Shown piece after piece: positions 1-5,869 of a stretch of 8,653 nucleotides of DNA (the first letter of the stretch is position 1; the number at the start of each line of letters is the position of its first letter). The DNA is from a bacterium. GTDB lineage: Bacteria; Bacteroidota; Bacteroidia; Cytophagales; Thermonemataceae. A model generated the notes under the pieces. It did not search any database. It was not told the DNA's origin and saw nothing but the letters and a program-made list of their open reading frames with translations. The translations under genes were made by a program, and so were the position numbers. Where the stretch lies: contig JANYGM010000075.1 of the NCBI GenBank assembly GCA_025362415.1, positions 1 to 8,653 of the forward strand, in the 5' to 3' direction.

Positions 1-34
1 GTGTTCCGCTTATTAAAAAGAACTAACTGAATGT

Positions 35-42
35 TATCTTTG
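35..42 (+). promoter_or_regulatory. Possible -7 box upstream of sufB
   Basis: TATCTTTG matches the Bacteroidota -7 consensus TAnnTTTG exactly. No clear TTG appears at the -33 position. If used, it would give a leader of more than 200 nt that contains the 19-bp inverted repeat. A single 8-mer with four fixed T's in A+T-rich DNA is weak evidence. Confidence 0.2.
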
Positions 43-49
43 TAGTTGA

Positions 50-177
50 TTTTCTTTTAACCGCAAAGGCGCAAAGTTTGAATACACGCAAAGAACGCAA
101 GGTTATTACTGTTGTATTCATTTATAATTCCTAATTAAAAATTCCTAATTATTTTAGTCTTTGCGGTTAAAAGAAAA
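50..177. repeat. Intergenic element with 19-bp inverted repeat and CGCAAAG units
   Basis: Positions 50-68 (TTTTCTTTTAACCGCAAAG) are exactly complementary to 159-177, with a 90-nt spacer. The left half carries CGCAAAG at 62-68, 70-76 and 87-93 and CGCAAGG at 96-102. The right arm carries one inverted copy. A second, inner inverted pair is TGAATACA (79-86) with TGTATTCA (113-120), so the whole can fold as one long interrupted hairpin. The spacer also holds two copies of AATTCCTAATT 14 nt apart. CGCAAAG-rich intergenic repeats of this style are, from memory, dispersed in many Bacteroidota genomes. No coding potential is seen. It fills most of the 265 bp before sufB, and the rest shows nothing else I can support. 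Confidence 0.7.
126..150. repeat. Two AATTCCTAATT units with a 14-nt period
   Basis: AATTCCTAATT occurs at 126-136 and again at 140-150, separated by AAA. The same 11-mer with the same 14-nt period, but with CAC/GTG as the 3-nt linker, makes up both arms of the inverted repeat at 5449-5535. The two loci therefore share a short dispersed repeat unit. No function can be read from it. Confidence 0.55.
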
Positions 178-265
178 ATTAAATCTCAACCGTATTGATT
201 GCTAGTTAATTCATAAAAAAAATAATAAGACATAAACACATAAAAACAAATAAGATTTTAAAATA

Positions 266-1729
266 ATGAACAAAGAAAACGAAGTTTTAGAAGCGCACAT
301 CAACTCTGATTATAAATATGGTTTTGTGAGTAATTTTGAGGCTGATGAAGCTCCAAAAGGACTTAATGAAGATACAGTTAGGTTTATTTCTCATAAGAAA
401 AATGAGCCTGAATGGCTCTTAGAATGGCGTTTGAAGGCATTTGCACTATGGAAAACTCTCAAAGCACCCAACTGGCAAAACGTGAAATTCCCTGAAATTG
501 ATTATCAAGATATTATCTATTATTCTGCGCCAAAACAGAAAATAACACTTAATAGCCTTGATGAGCTAGACCCAGAAATGCGTCTTACTTTTGAAAAATT
601 AGGAATTTCGTTGAGTGAGCAAAAACGCCTTGCAGGTGTGGAAGAAATGCCTAGAATAGCGGTAGATGCCGTTATTGATAGTATTTCTGTAGCTACGACC
701 TTTAAGGATACATTAGGAAAAATGGGCATTATTTTTTGTTCTATGAGTGAGGCGGTGGAAAATCATCCAGAACTTGTCAGAAAATATATGGGTTCTGTTG
801 TGCCTGCGCAAGATAATTATTTTTCTGCGCTTAATTCTGCGGTTTTTTCTGATGGTTCTTTCTGCTACATTCCAAAAGGAGTGCGCTGCCCTATGGAACT
901 TTCTACATATTTTCGTATCAATGCCGCCAATACAGGGCAATTTGAGCGTACTTTGATTGTGGCTGATGCAGGAAGTTATGTAAGTTATTTGGAAGGTTGC
1001 ACTGCGCCTATGCGTGATGAAAACCAGCTTCACGCTGCGGTAGTAGAGATTGTAGCGTTGGAAAATGCAGAAGTGAAATATTCTACTGTTCAGAATTGGT
1101 ATCCTGGCGACAAAAATGGGAAAGGTGGTATTTATAATTTCGTTACAAAACGTGGTATTTGCGCAGGGAATCACTCCAAAATCTCGTGGACACAAGTAGA
1201 AACTGGCTCTGCAATCACTTGGAAATACCCATCAGTTATCCTGAAAGGGGATTATTCTGTTGGAGAATTTTATTCTGTGGCGGTAACTAATAATTATCAG
1301 CAAGCAGACACAGGTACAAAAATGATACATTTGGGCAAAAATACCAAAAGTCGCATTGTTTCTAAGGGAATTTCGGCTGGACATAGCCAAAATTCTTATA
1401 GAGGGCTTGTAGAAGTGAGCAAGCGTGCCATAAATGCCCGAAATTTCTCACAATGTGATTCACTTTTGATGGGAGATTTGTGTGGAGCGCATACTTTTCC
1501 GTATTTGGAGGTCAAAAACGCAAGCGCACACATAGAACACGAGGCGACTACGTCAAAAATTGGAGAAGACCAGATATTTTATTGTAATCAGCGTGGAATA
1601 AGTACAGAAGCAGCCGTTGCACTTATTGTAAATGGTTATGCAAAAGAGGTTTTAAACCAACTTCCTATGGAATTTGCTGTAGAAGCACAAAAATTATTAA
1701 GCATTTCTTTGGAAGGAAGTGTGGGTTGA
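266..1729 (+). CDS. sufB: Fe-S cluster assembly scaffold protein SufB
   Basis: SufB is the cytoplasmic scaffold that, with SufC (ATPase) and SufD, builds Fe-S clusters from sulfur delivered by SufS with SufE or SufU. The 487-aa product has the usual full length (E. coli SufB is about 495 aa) and is conserved end to end. The beta-helix core includes SYLEGCTAP (Cys245, matching E. coli Cys254). The conserved C-terminal block contains QCDSLLMGDLCGAHTFPY, IEHEATTSKIGEDQ and FAVEAQKLLSISLEGSVG. Cys397, Glu424, His425 and Glu426 align with E. coli Cys405, Glu432, His433 and Glu434, which are needed for cluster assembly. The ATG at 266 has no Shine-Dalgarno sequence, as is usual in Bacteroidota, and the N-terminus MNKENEVLEA is typical of the family. 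In many Bacteroidota sufB is followed directly by sufC, sufD and sufS. Here 353 bp of non-coding repeat and an unrelated gene follow, so the other suf genes must lie elsewhere or upstream. The identification is firm. Confidence 0.97.
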   Translation: MNKENEVLEAHINSDYKYGFVSNFEADEAPKGLNEDTVRFISHKKNEPEWLLEWRLKAFALWKTLKAPNWQNVKFPEIDYQDIIYYSAPKQKITLNSLDELDPEMRLTFEKLGISLSEQKRLAGVEEMPRIAVDAVIDSISVATTFKDTLGKMGIIFCSMSEAVENHPELVRKYMGSVVPAQDNYFSALNSAVFSDGSFCYIPKGVRCPMELSTYFRINAANTGQFERTLIVADAGSYVSYLEGCTAPMRDENQLHAAVVEIVALENAEVKYSTVQNWYPGDKNGKGGIYNFVTKRGICAGNHSKISWTQVETGSAITWKYPSVILKGDYSVGEFYSVAVTNNYQQADTGTKMIHLGKNTKSRIVSKGISAGHSQNSYRGLVEVSKRAINARNFSQCDSLLMGDLCGAHTFPYLEVKNASAHIEHEATTSKIGEDQIFYCNQRGISTEAAVALIVNGYAKEVLNQLPMEFAVEAQKLLSISLEGSVG

Positions 1730-1809
1730 TGCTTTAATATATGATGTGTGGTATATGATATTTTTTTGAAAACGCAACATTTAGATAACGACATTGTTAA
1801 TTTGTATTA

Positions 1810-1824
1810 CAGTCCAGCGGACTG
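1810..1824. repeat. Hairpin 1: CAGTCC-AGC-GGACTG
   Basis: This is a 6-bp perfect hairpin around the shared TCCAGCGGA core. It sits in the left limb of arm 1 and faces the related hairpin at 1941-1953 on the other limb. Confidence 0.75.
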
Positions 1825-1850
1825 ATATATTTATAGAATAGGTCAAAAAA

Positions 1851-1912
1851 TGTATTTCGCTCCAGCGGAGCGCAATATTTATAAATATGCCGCTCCGCTG
1901 GAGCGAAATACA
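1851..1912. repeat. Perfect 22-bp inverted repeat forming a 62-nt hairpin
   Basis: Positions 1851-1872 are perfectly complementary to 1891-1912, and the A+T-rich spacer (1873-1890) is itself largely palindromic (AATATTTATAAATAT). Each arm also contains its own small hairpin, CGCTCC-AGC-GGAGCG, at 1858-1872 and inverted at 1891-1905. It forms the tip of arm 1. It is too far from sufB and lacks a clean T-run, so it is not a normal terminator. Confidence 0.85.
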
Positions 1913-1940
1913 AACACAATAATATTTCTATAAATATACT

Positions 1941-1953
1941 GTTCCGCTGGAAC
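1941..1953. repeat. Hairpin 4: GTTCC-GCT-GGAAC
   Basis: This is a 5-bp perfect hairpin around the inverted core TCCGCTGGA. It sits opposite the hairpin at 1810-1824. Its stem bases differ from the other copies but remain paired. Confidence 0.7.
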
Positions 1954-1966
1954 TAATACAAAATAT

Positions 1967-2046
1967 GGTAGTGTTAAAGATGTAATGCTTTTTACATTAA
2001 GCTTTGCAGTTTGAGCATTATTCAGCATTACTTGTTTAACACTACC
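1967..2046. repeat. Second arm of the foldback element
   Basis: GGTAGTGTTAAA (1967-1978) is exactly complementary to 2035-2046. After a 3x3 internal loop, GTAATGC (1982-1988) pairs with 2025-2031. The remaining 36 nt form the loop. It ends 8 nt before the right terminal repeat and 36 nt before the RDD gene, so it may lie within that gene's promoter or leader. Confidence 0.7.
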
Positions 2047-2082
2047 CAAAATATCAATGTCGTTATCTAATTAAAAGACGAA

Positions 2083-2826
2083 ATGGAAACAATCAAGATA
2101 GAAACCACGCAAAATGTTAGTTTAGAATATGCGCCTGCAAGTGTAGGAGAGCGTATTTTGGCATTTTTGATAGATATATTAGTGGAAATTGCCTATATTT
2201 TTGGGGTTTTCAAGATTTTTGATGTCCTTGACATCAATTTGAACTTTCGTAATGATAGTATTGGTACTATTGTGTTGTATTTTGTGTTTTTTATTCCTAT
2301 TTTTTTTTATGATGTTTTGTCCGAGATTTTTCTTAATGGGCAAAGCATAGGTAAAAAAGCTATGAATATCAAAGTGATACGCACAAACGGCAGACAAGCC
2401 GACATAGGACAATATGCCTTGAGGTGGTTTTTTAGGGTGGTTGATGTATCTTTTTCGTCTGGACTTGTGGCTATTATTGGTATTTCTACTAATGGGAGAG
2501 GGCAAAGAATAGGAGATTTGGCGGCTGATACTTGCGTCATACGTGTTCCCAAAACTCCAAATATGAATTTACAATTACTTATGCCACAATTTGGAGAGCT
2601 TTATTCTCCCAAATATATGCAGGTTACGCTACTTTCTGATAATGATATAAATCTTATAAAAGAGTTTTTGATTGCTTACCGCAAAGAACACAAAGCAGAA
2701 ATTTTGGAGAAAATAGCGCAAAAAACCAAACTTTTATTAGGTTTAACCTATGTTCAAGAAGAGAATAGCGAGTTTCTGAAAATTATTGTAAAAGATTATT
2801 CTTACCTTACTTCTGCTGATGAATAA
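2083..2826 (+). CDS. RDD-family integral membrane protein
   Basis: The 247-aa protein has the RDD domain in roughly its first 155 residues. The first helix carries the signature Arg24 and Asp31 (ERILAFLIDILV). A second hydrophobic segment covers about residues 60-78. Next comes the conserved NGQSIGKKAMNIKVIRTNG loop (85-103) with ALRWFFRVVD, and then a third hydrophobic segment to about 134. The domain closes with GQRIGDLAADTCVIRVP (140-156), the usual end of this family. A charged cytoplasmic-looking tail of about 90 residues follows. RDD proteins are poorly defined; some have been linked to ion transport, but nothing here fixes a substrate. The ATG lies 13 bp after the right end of the foldback element, with no Shine-Dalgarno sequence, so its promoter is probably inside that element. 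In other Bacteroidota, as I recall, RDD genes often sit beside SpoIIM-like or DUF58/MoxR genes; none is present here. Confidence 0.85.
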   Translation: METIKIETTQNVSLEYAPASVGERILAFLIDILVEIAYIFGVFKIFDVLDINLNFRNDSIGTIVLYFVFFIPIFFYDVLSEIFLNGQSIGKKAMNIKVIRTNGRQADIGQYALRWFFRVVDVSFSSGLVAIIGISTNGRGQRIGDLAADTCVIRVPKTPNMNLQLLMPQFGELYSPKYMQVTLLSDNDINLIKEFLIAYRKEHKAEILEKIAQKTKLLLGLTYVQEENSEFLKIIVKDYSYLTSADE

Positions 2827-2829
2827 TAA

Positions 2830-2865
2830 AAAAAACCTTTTTAGAATTATCTAAAAAGGTTTTTT
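2830..2865. terminator. Bidirectional rho-independent terminator
   Basis: AAAAAACCTTTTTAG (2830-2844) pairs perfectly with 2851-2865 around a 6-nt loop (AATTAT). The stem ends in a T-run on either strand. It begins 4 nt after the RDD stop codon and lies 27 bp before the end of the convergent regulator gene, so it serves both. Confidence 0.85.
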
Positions 2866-2892
2866 CGTTAATTTTCAAACATCTTTTAATGA

Positions 2893-3222
2893 TTACTTAG
2901 CTTTTGCTGGTGCAACTGCTGCAAATGCTTTAGCTACTGCCAAAGGAATGCTTGTTAGCAAGTCGCCAGCTTCTTTCATCAACAAAGAATAAAAAATTTG
3001 TTTCCCATCACGCTCGTGTTTAAGCACGCCACAAGCACGCATATTAGCAAGGTGATGAGAGGTAAGTGATTGTTCAGAACCAAGGTTTTTGCAAATATCA
3101 CTTACAGACATTTTCTCGTTGTTCACAAGAAGTTTCAAAATACCTACACGTGTAGGGTGCGCAATAGCTTTTAGTGTGTGTGCCACTAAGTTTACTTGTT
3201 CGTCTTGAGATTTGTTTTTCAT
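2893..3222 (-). CDS. ArsR-family winged-helix transcriptional regulator
   Basis: This 109-aa DNA-binding protein has the standard ArsR layout. Helix TLKAIAHPTRVGILKLL is at 16-32. The helix-turn-helix is SVSDICKNLGSEQSLTSHHLANMRACGVL (39-67), with the recognition helix at about 52-62. The wing is HERDGKQIFYSL (69-80). The tail is rich in Ala and Lys. ArsR proteins act as dimers and usually repress; many release DNA on binding a metal or on thiol oxidation. The classic ELCVCDL metal site is absent. Cys44 and Cys64 are the only cysteines, and a redox role is possible but unproven. It is transcribed away from the binding-lipoprotein gene across a 464-bp gap and is not in an operon with a transporter or arsenic gene, so its target is unknown. 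The ATG at 3222 gives the expected N-terminal helix. Confidence 0.9.
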   Translation of the reverse strand: MKNKSQDEQVNLVAHTLKAIAHPTRVGILKLLVNNEKMSVSDICKNLGSEQSLTSHHLANMRACGVLKHERDGKQIFYSLLMKEAGDLLTSIPLAVAKAFAAVAPAKAK

Positions 3223-3686
3223 AATTGAAAAAAGTTAAATTGTGTAATTGGGGTGAAAGTTTATTAAATTTATTGAAATACTAATTTAAAAAATAGTTCG
3301 TAAAAAAATATCTCAAAATATGCTAACTCTTAAAAAAATTATTGAGCATATCAATTTTTAAACAAACAACAAAAAAAAATAGTTCAAAAAATGATAATTA
3401 TTCATTGAATTTTTAATAATTCGTTGCAAACCATTGAAAATGATTGAGAAATAGCTTATTTATTTTTAATGGTTAGCCGTATTTTCTTCAAAAGAAATGA
3501 ACAGTAGTTATTTTAAAGCACAAACAAATAACAAAAAATAATAGCTTTTTTTAAAAGTTTTTTCTACTTTTGTTTTGTATTTCATACAAAAATTGCTTTA
3601 TTGTTGTTGAATAACAGTAATAGCAATATTATCATACCCAAAAAAGCCGTAAACAACCAAAACAATACCATTTAGCACTACTCATA
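3223..3686. other. Divergent A+T-rich intergenic region
   Basis: These 464 bp lie between the ArsR gene (left, minus strand) and the lipoprotein gene (right, plus strand) and hold no plausible ORF. They contain long A and T runs and two AAAATAGTTC copies (near 3290 and 3376). There is a 7-bp inverted repeat ATATGCT/AGCATAT at 3318-3324 and 3345-3351. A weak hairpin near the lipoprotein gene pairs ATTGCT (3592-3597) with AGCAAT (3622-3627) and has further partial pairing inside. Operators for the ArsR protein could lie here, but no site stands out clearly. Confidence 0.5.
3565..3572 (+). promoter_or_regulatory. Candidate -7 box for the lipoprotein gene
   Basis: TACTTTTG matches the Bacteroidota -7 consensus TAnnTTTG and lies about 115 bp upstream of the ATG at 3687. 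A T-run occupies the -33 area but no TTG is seen there. It would give a leader of about 100 nt. Confidence 0.35.
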
Positions 3687-5441
3687 ATGAAACAAAATAC
3701 TATACAAAGTATACTACTTACAACTATTTTTTCTGCTTTTTTTTTAGCATCTTGTGGAGATACTAAAAACACAGATAATAGTAATGCTAATCTTCCAAAA
3801 GATGCCAAAGGTGGTAAGGTTTATGGGGGCGTTTTTAAGTTGAATGAAACAGAATACATCAAATCTCTTTATCCTTTGAGTATTATTGATGTTTATTCTT
3901 TGCGTACTGCCACACAAATATATGAAGGTCTTTTAAAATTCAAACAAGATGACCTTTCTTTAATGCCTGCGTTGGCTGAAAGTTATTCTGTTGATGAAAC
4001 AAAAACTATTTATACATTTGTGCTAAGAAAAGGTGTTTTATTTCACGACAACGAATGTTTTTCTGGTGGAAAAGGACGTGAAATGACCGCAGAAGATGTA
4101 AAATATTGTTTTACTCGCACCTGCACACAAGATGCTCAAAATCAAGGATTTAGTGTTTTCCAAGATGTCTTAAAAGGTGCAAATGAATACAATAAAGCCT
4201 CTGCTGGTGGCAAAAAACCTTCTTTTGAGGTAGAAGGTATCAAAGTTATTGATAAAAATACTATCCAACTTACACTAAATCAGCCTTCTGCAGTATTTTT
4301 GTACGGACTTGCAAAACCTTTTACATTTATTTATCCAAAGGAAGCAGTAGAAAAATATGGCTCTGAAATGCGTACAAAAGCGGTTGGAACGGGTGCTTTC
4401 ACGTTGGCAAGCCTAGAAGAAAATAATTCTATTATTCTCAAAAGAAATCCAAAATACTACCAAAAAGACAAAGATGGCAATGTTTTGCCATTTTTAGAAG
4501 CAATCAAAATCACTTTTATTAAAGATAAAAAAACAGAATTATTTGAGTTTCAGAAAGGAAATTTGGATATGGTTTACCGTTTGCCAACAGATTATATCAC
4601 AGAAGCTACAGAAAAAGCAGCCAAAGCAGCTGACGGAGGTATTCAGGATTTTGATTTGCAAAGAAATCCAGAAATGACAACACAATATCTTTATTTTATG
4701 ACAAAAAATGAAGTTTTTAAAGATTTGAACGTCAGAAAAGCATTTTCTTTTGCCATAGACCGCCAAAAAATCTTAGATTATGCGCTTGGAGGCGAGGGTG
4801 AGGCAGCAGGAGAACACGGCATTACACCACCAACTTTTAAAAATTATGATATTTCTAAAATTCGTGGTTATGGTTTAAATATTGATTCTGCTAAATATTA
4901 TTTTGAAAAAGCAGGGTTTAGTGGCGGAAAGGGCTTTCCTTTGGTTACTTTGGAACTTAATGCAGAGGGAAATAGACAAACAGACGTAGCGCAAGAAATC
5001 CAAAAACAACTTAAAGACCACCTTAACATAAATATAAAAATAAATATCCTGCCTATTGCACAACTTTTAGATAATGGTTTTGCAGGTAAATTTAATATGT
5101 TGAAAACGTCTTATTATGCAGATTATCCAAGTGCAGAGAACTTTTTGTCGCTTTTCTTAGGGAAATTTGTACCTGATAATGATGCAGAAAAATCTATCCC
5201 CAATATGGCACGTTTCAAAAATGCTAAATATGATGCACTTTATGCACAAGCCGTAAGTTCAAAATCAGAAGAAGAAGCAAATGAACTTTTTGCAAAAGCA
5301 GAACAAATTTTGATGGATAATGCACCAATTATTGTGCTATGGTATGATGAAGCATACCGTTTGGTGAAAATGAATGTCAAAGATTTCCCTAATAATGCAA
5401 TGCAATGGAGAGATTTTTCTGGTGTTTATTTGAAGAAATAA
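3687..5441 (+). CDS. ABC-transporter substrate-binding lipoprotein, family 5 (peptide/nickel type)
   Basis: The 584-aa protein starts with a lipoprotein signal peptide: charged MKQN, a hydrophobic core, and lipobox LASC with Cys23 as the acylated residue. A low-complexity linker rich in Asn, Asp and Lys follows, to about residue 42. The rest matches the SBP_bac_5 (OppA/DppA-like) fold. The family signature runs from about 95 to 145 (PALAESYSVDETKTIYTFVL, then LRKGVLFHD and MTAEDVKYCFTR). KRNPKYYQKDKDGN and later DLNVRKAFSFAIDRQKIL are further typical blocks. Such proteins capture peptides or other small solutes for an ABC importer, and the length is normal for the family. No oppB, oppC, oppD or oppF gene follows; the next gene is a tRNA. 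The permease must be encoded elsewhere, or the protein has another role. The ligand cannot be told from sequence. Confidence 0.92.
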   Translation: MKQNTIQSILLTTIFSAFFLASCGDTKNTDNSNANLPKDAKGGKVYGGVFKLNETEYIKSLYPLSIIDVYSLRTATQIYEGLLKFKQDDLSLMPALAESYSVDETKTIYTFVLRKGVLFHDNECFSGGKGREMTAEDVKYCFTRTCTQDAQNQGFSVFQDVLKGANEYNKASAGGKKPSFEVEGIKVIDKNTIQLTLNQPSAVFLYGLAKPFTFIYPKEAVEKYGSEMRTKAVGTGAFTLASLEENNSIILKRNPKYYQKDKDGNVLPFLEAIKITFIKDKKTELFEFQKGNLDMVYRLPTDYITEATEKAAKAADGGIQDFDLQRNPEMTTQYLYFMTKNEVFKDLNVRKAFSFAIDRQKILDYALGGEGEAAGEHGITPPTFKNYDISKIRGYGLNIDSAKYYFEKAGFSGGKGFPLVTLELNAEGNRQTDVAQEIQKQLKDHLNINIKINILPIAQLLDNGFAGKFNMLKTSYYADYPSAENFLSLFLGKFVPDNDAEKSIPNMARFKNAKYDALYAQAVSSKSEEEANELFAKAEQILMDNAPIIVLWYDEAYRLVKMNVKDFPNNAMQWRDFSGVYLKK

Positions 5442-5448
5442 TTTTTTG

Positions 5449-5535
5449 AATTAGGAATTGTGAATTAGGAATTGTGAATGAATACAAAATACGTATAAAT
5501 TTTAATTCACAATTCCTGATTCACAATTCCTAATT
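5449..5535. repeat. 31-bp inverted repeat built from a doubled 14-nt unit
   Basis: The left arm (5449-5479) is two direct copies of AATTAGGAATTGTG plus AAT. The right arm (5505-5535) is its reverse complement with one difference (G at 5518, still able to wobble-pair in RNA). The spacer is 25 nt. It begins 7 nt after the lipoprotein stop codon and ends 5 nt before the tRNA. A transcript could form a very long hairpin, but no T-run follows, so it is not a classical terminator. It shares its core 11-mer with 126-150. Confidence 0.85.
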
Positions 5536-5540
5536 ATATT

Positions 5541-5614
5541 GCGTGTGTAGTTCAATTGGATAGAATGTCAGATTTCGGCTCTGAAGGTTGTGGGTTCAAA
5601 TCCTGCCATGCGCA
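5541..5614 (+). tRNA. tRNA-Arg (anticodon TCG)
   Basis: The 74-nt gene folds as a full cloverleaf. The acceptor stem GCGTGTG/CATGCGC has two G-U pairs. The D stem is GTTC/GAAT. The anticodon stem TCAGA/TCTGA encloses loop TTTCGGC, with anticodon TCG at 5575-5577. The variable loop is AGGTT. The T stem GTGGG/CCTGC encloses loop TTCAAAT. The discriminator is A5614, and the terminal CCA is not encoded. The anticodon predicts arginine with CGN codons. An integrase gene follows 255 bp downstream in the same direction, which marks this tRNA as the likely integration site. Confidence 0.95.
5590..5614 (+). other. Probable attachment site (attL core) at the tRNA 3' end
   Basis: Elements coding for tyrosine recombinases often integrate into the 3' end of a tRNA and restore it. 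The integrase gene lies directly downstream and points away from the tRNA, the usual left-end layout. The T arm and 3' acceptor strand would be the repeated core. The matching second copy (attR) is not in this window, so the exact core is inferred. Confidence 0.45.
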
Positions 5615-5641
5615 CAAATAATAATTTGTAATAGGGTTGGT

Positions 5642-5678
5642 CTTAAGTGTGTTTAATACATATTTAAGGCACTTTTTT
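5642..5678 (+). terminator. Possible terminator after tRNA-Arg
   Basis: CTTAAGTGTG (5642-5651) pairs with CATATTTAAG (5659-5668), with two G-U pairs and a 7-nt loop. A T6 run starts 4 nt after the stem. The position, about 30 nt past the tRNA, is right, but the stem is A+T rich and so weak. Confidence 0.45.
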
Positions 5679-5730
5679 CCTTTTATTTTTTTTTGCTTTT
5701 TGCAAAGAAAAAATAGGTGTGTGTGTGAGG

Positions 5731-5767
5731 TGTATGCGAATTAAAGTCAAATTCGCATACATTTTTT
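5731..5767 (+). terminator. 12-bp stem-loop followed by a T-run, between tRNA and integrase
   Basis: TGTATGCGAATT (5731-5742) pairs perfectly with 5750-5761 around AAAGTCA, followed by TTTTTT (5762-5767). It reads as a good rho-independent terminator for transcription coming from the tRNA side. Because it lies within the likely left end of the integrated element, it may insulate the integrase. An alternative is a recombinase or excision-factor site. Confidence 0.6.
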
Positions 5768-5797
5768 ACAAATGAAATAAAATGCTTATAATTGTAC

Positions 5798-5813
5798 GCA
5801 ACAACTCGGTTGC
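5798..5813. repeat. Small inverted repeat GCAAC/GTTGC upstream of integrase
   Basis: GCAAC (5798-5802) and GTTGC (5809-5813) flank AACTCG. They lie 57 bp before the integrase ATG, just after TATAATTG (5787-5794), which is one base off the TAnnTTTG -7 box. It could be an operator or arm-type site. The evidence is limited to position and symmetry. Confidence 0.25.
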
Positions 5814-5869
5814 ATATAAAAAATAAGTATGTCAGACCTCAAAAGTAATCACCAAAAAAAAGGAACGTC

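Larger units (their letters stand above)
1782..2069. mobile_element. Nested foldback (MITE-like) element between sufB and the RDD gene
   Basis: TAGATAACGACATTG (1782-1796) is the exact reverse complement of 2055-2069. Each end is flanked by ATT (1779-1781 and 2070-2072), which could be a 3-bp target duplication. Between these ends lie two long self-complementary arms. Arm 1 (1801-1962) pairs 1801-1840 with about 1923-1962 around a perfect 22-bp pair, 1851-1872 with 1891-1912. Arm 2 pairs 1967-1978 with 2035-2046, then 1982-1988 with 2025-2031. The unpaired joints are only 4, 4 and 8 nt, so the whole could fold as a three-way junction. There is no ORF or transposase inside, so as a mobile element it would be non-autonomous. 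It could equally be a structured RNA or a REP-like cluster. The inverted repeats are read directly from the sequence; the class is inferred. Confidence 0.6.

Noticed and set aside
3..25. GTTCCGCT...GAAC at the window start resembling the hairpins of the foldback element
   Set aside because: Only the GTTCCGCT part matches and the GGAAC half is not contiguous; similarity is likely chance or a badly cut copy.
50..177. CRISPR-like array reading of the CGCAAAG repeats
   Set aside because: The units are 7 bp, unevenly spaced, partly inverted, and have no spacers of constant size or cas genes nearby.
713..1195. 160-aa minus-strand ORF inside sufB, and shorter ORFs at 520-729 (-) and 747-956 (+)
   Set aside because: They lie wholly within a clearly conserved sufB frame and show no recognisable protein features; they are shadows.
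1738..1767. Possible terminator after sufB (A+T-rich partial stem and a T7 run at 1761-1767)
   Set aside because: The pairing is only a few A-T pairs (ATAT/ATAT) and a direct repeat of TATATGAT explains it as well; too weak to annotate.
1989..2000. TAAGCTTTG as a -7 box for the RDD gene
   Set aside because: The spacing between TA and TTTG is one base too long for the TAnnTTTG consensus.
2179..2552. Minus-strand ORFs of 108 and 81 aa opposite the RDD gene
   Set aside because: Both are antisense to a gene with a clear RDD domain and have no family-like sequence.
4539..5063. Minus-strand ORFs of 75 and 62 aa opposite the lipoprotein gene
   Set aside because: They are antisense to a well supported coding frame and have cysteine- and phenylalanine-rich sequence typical of non-coding reading.
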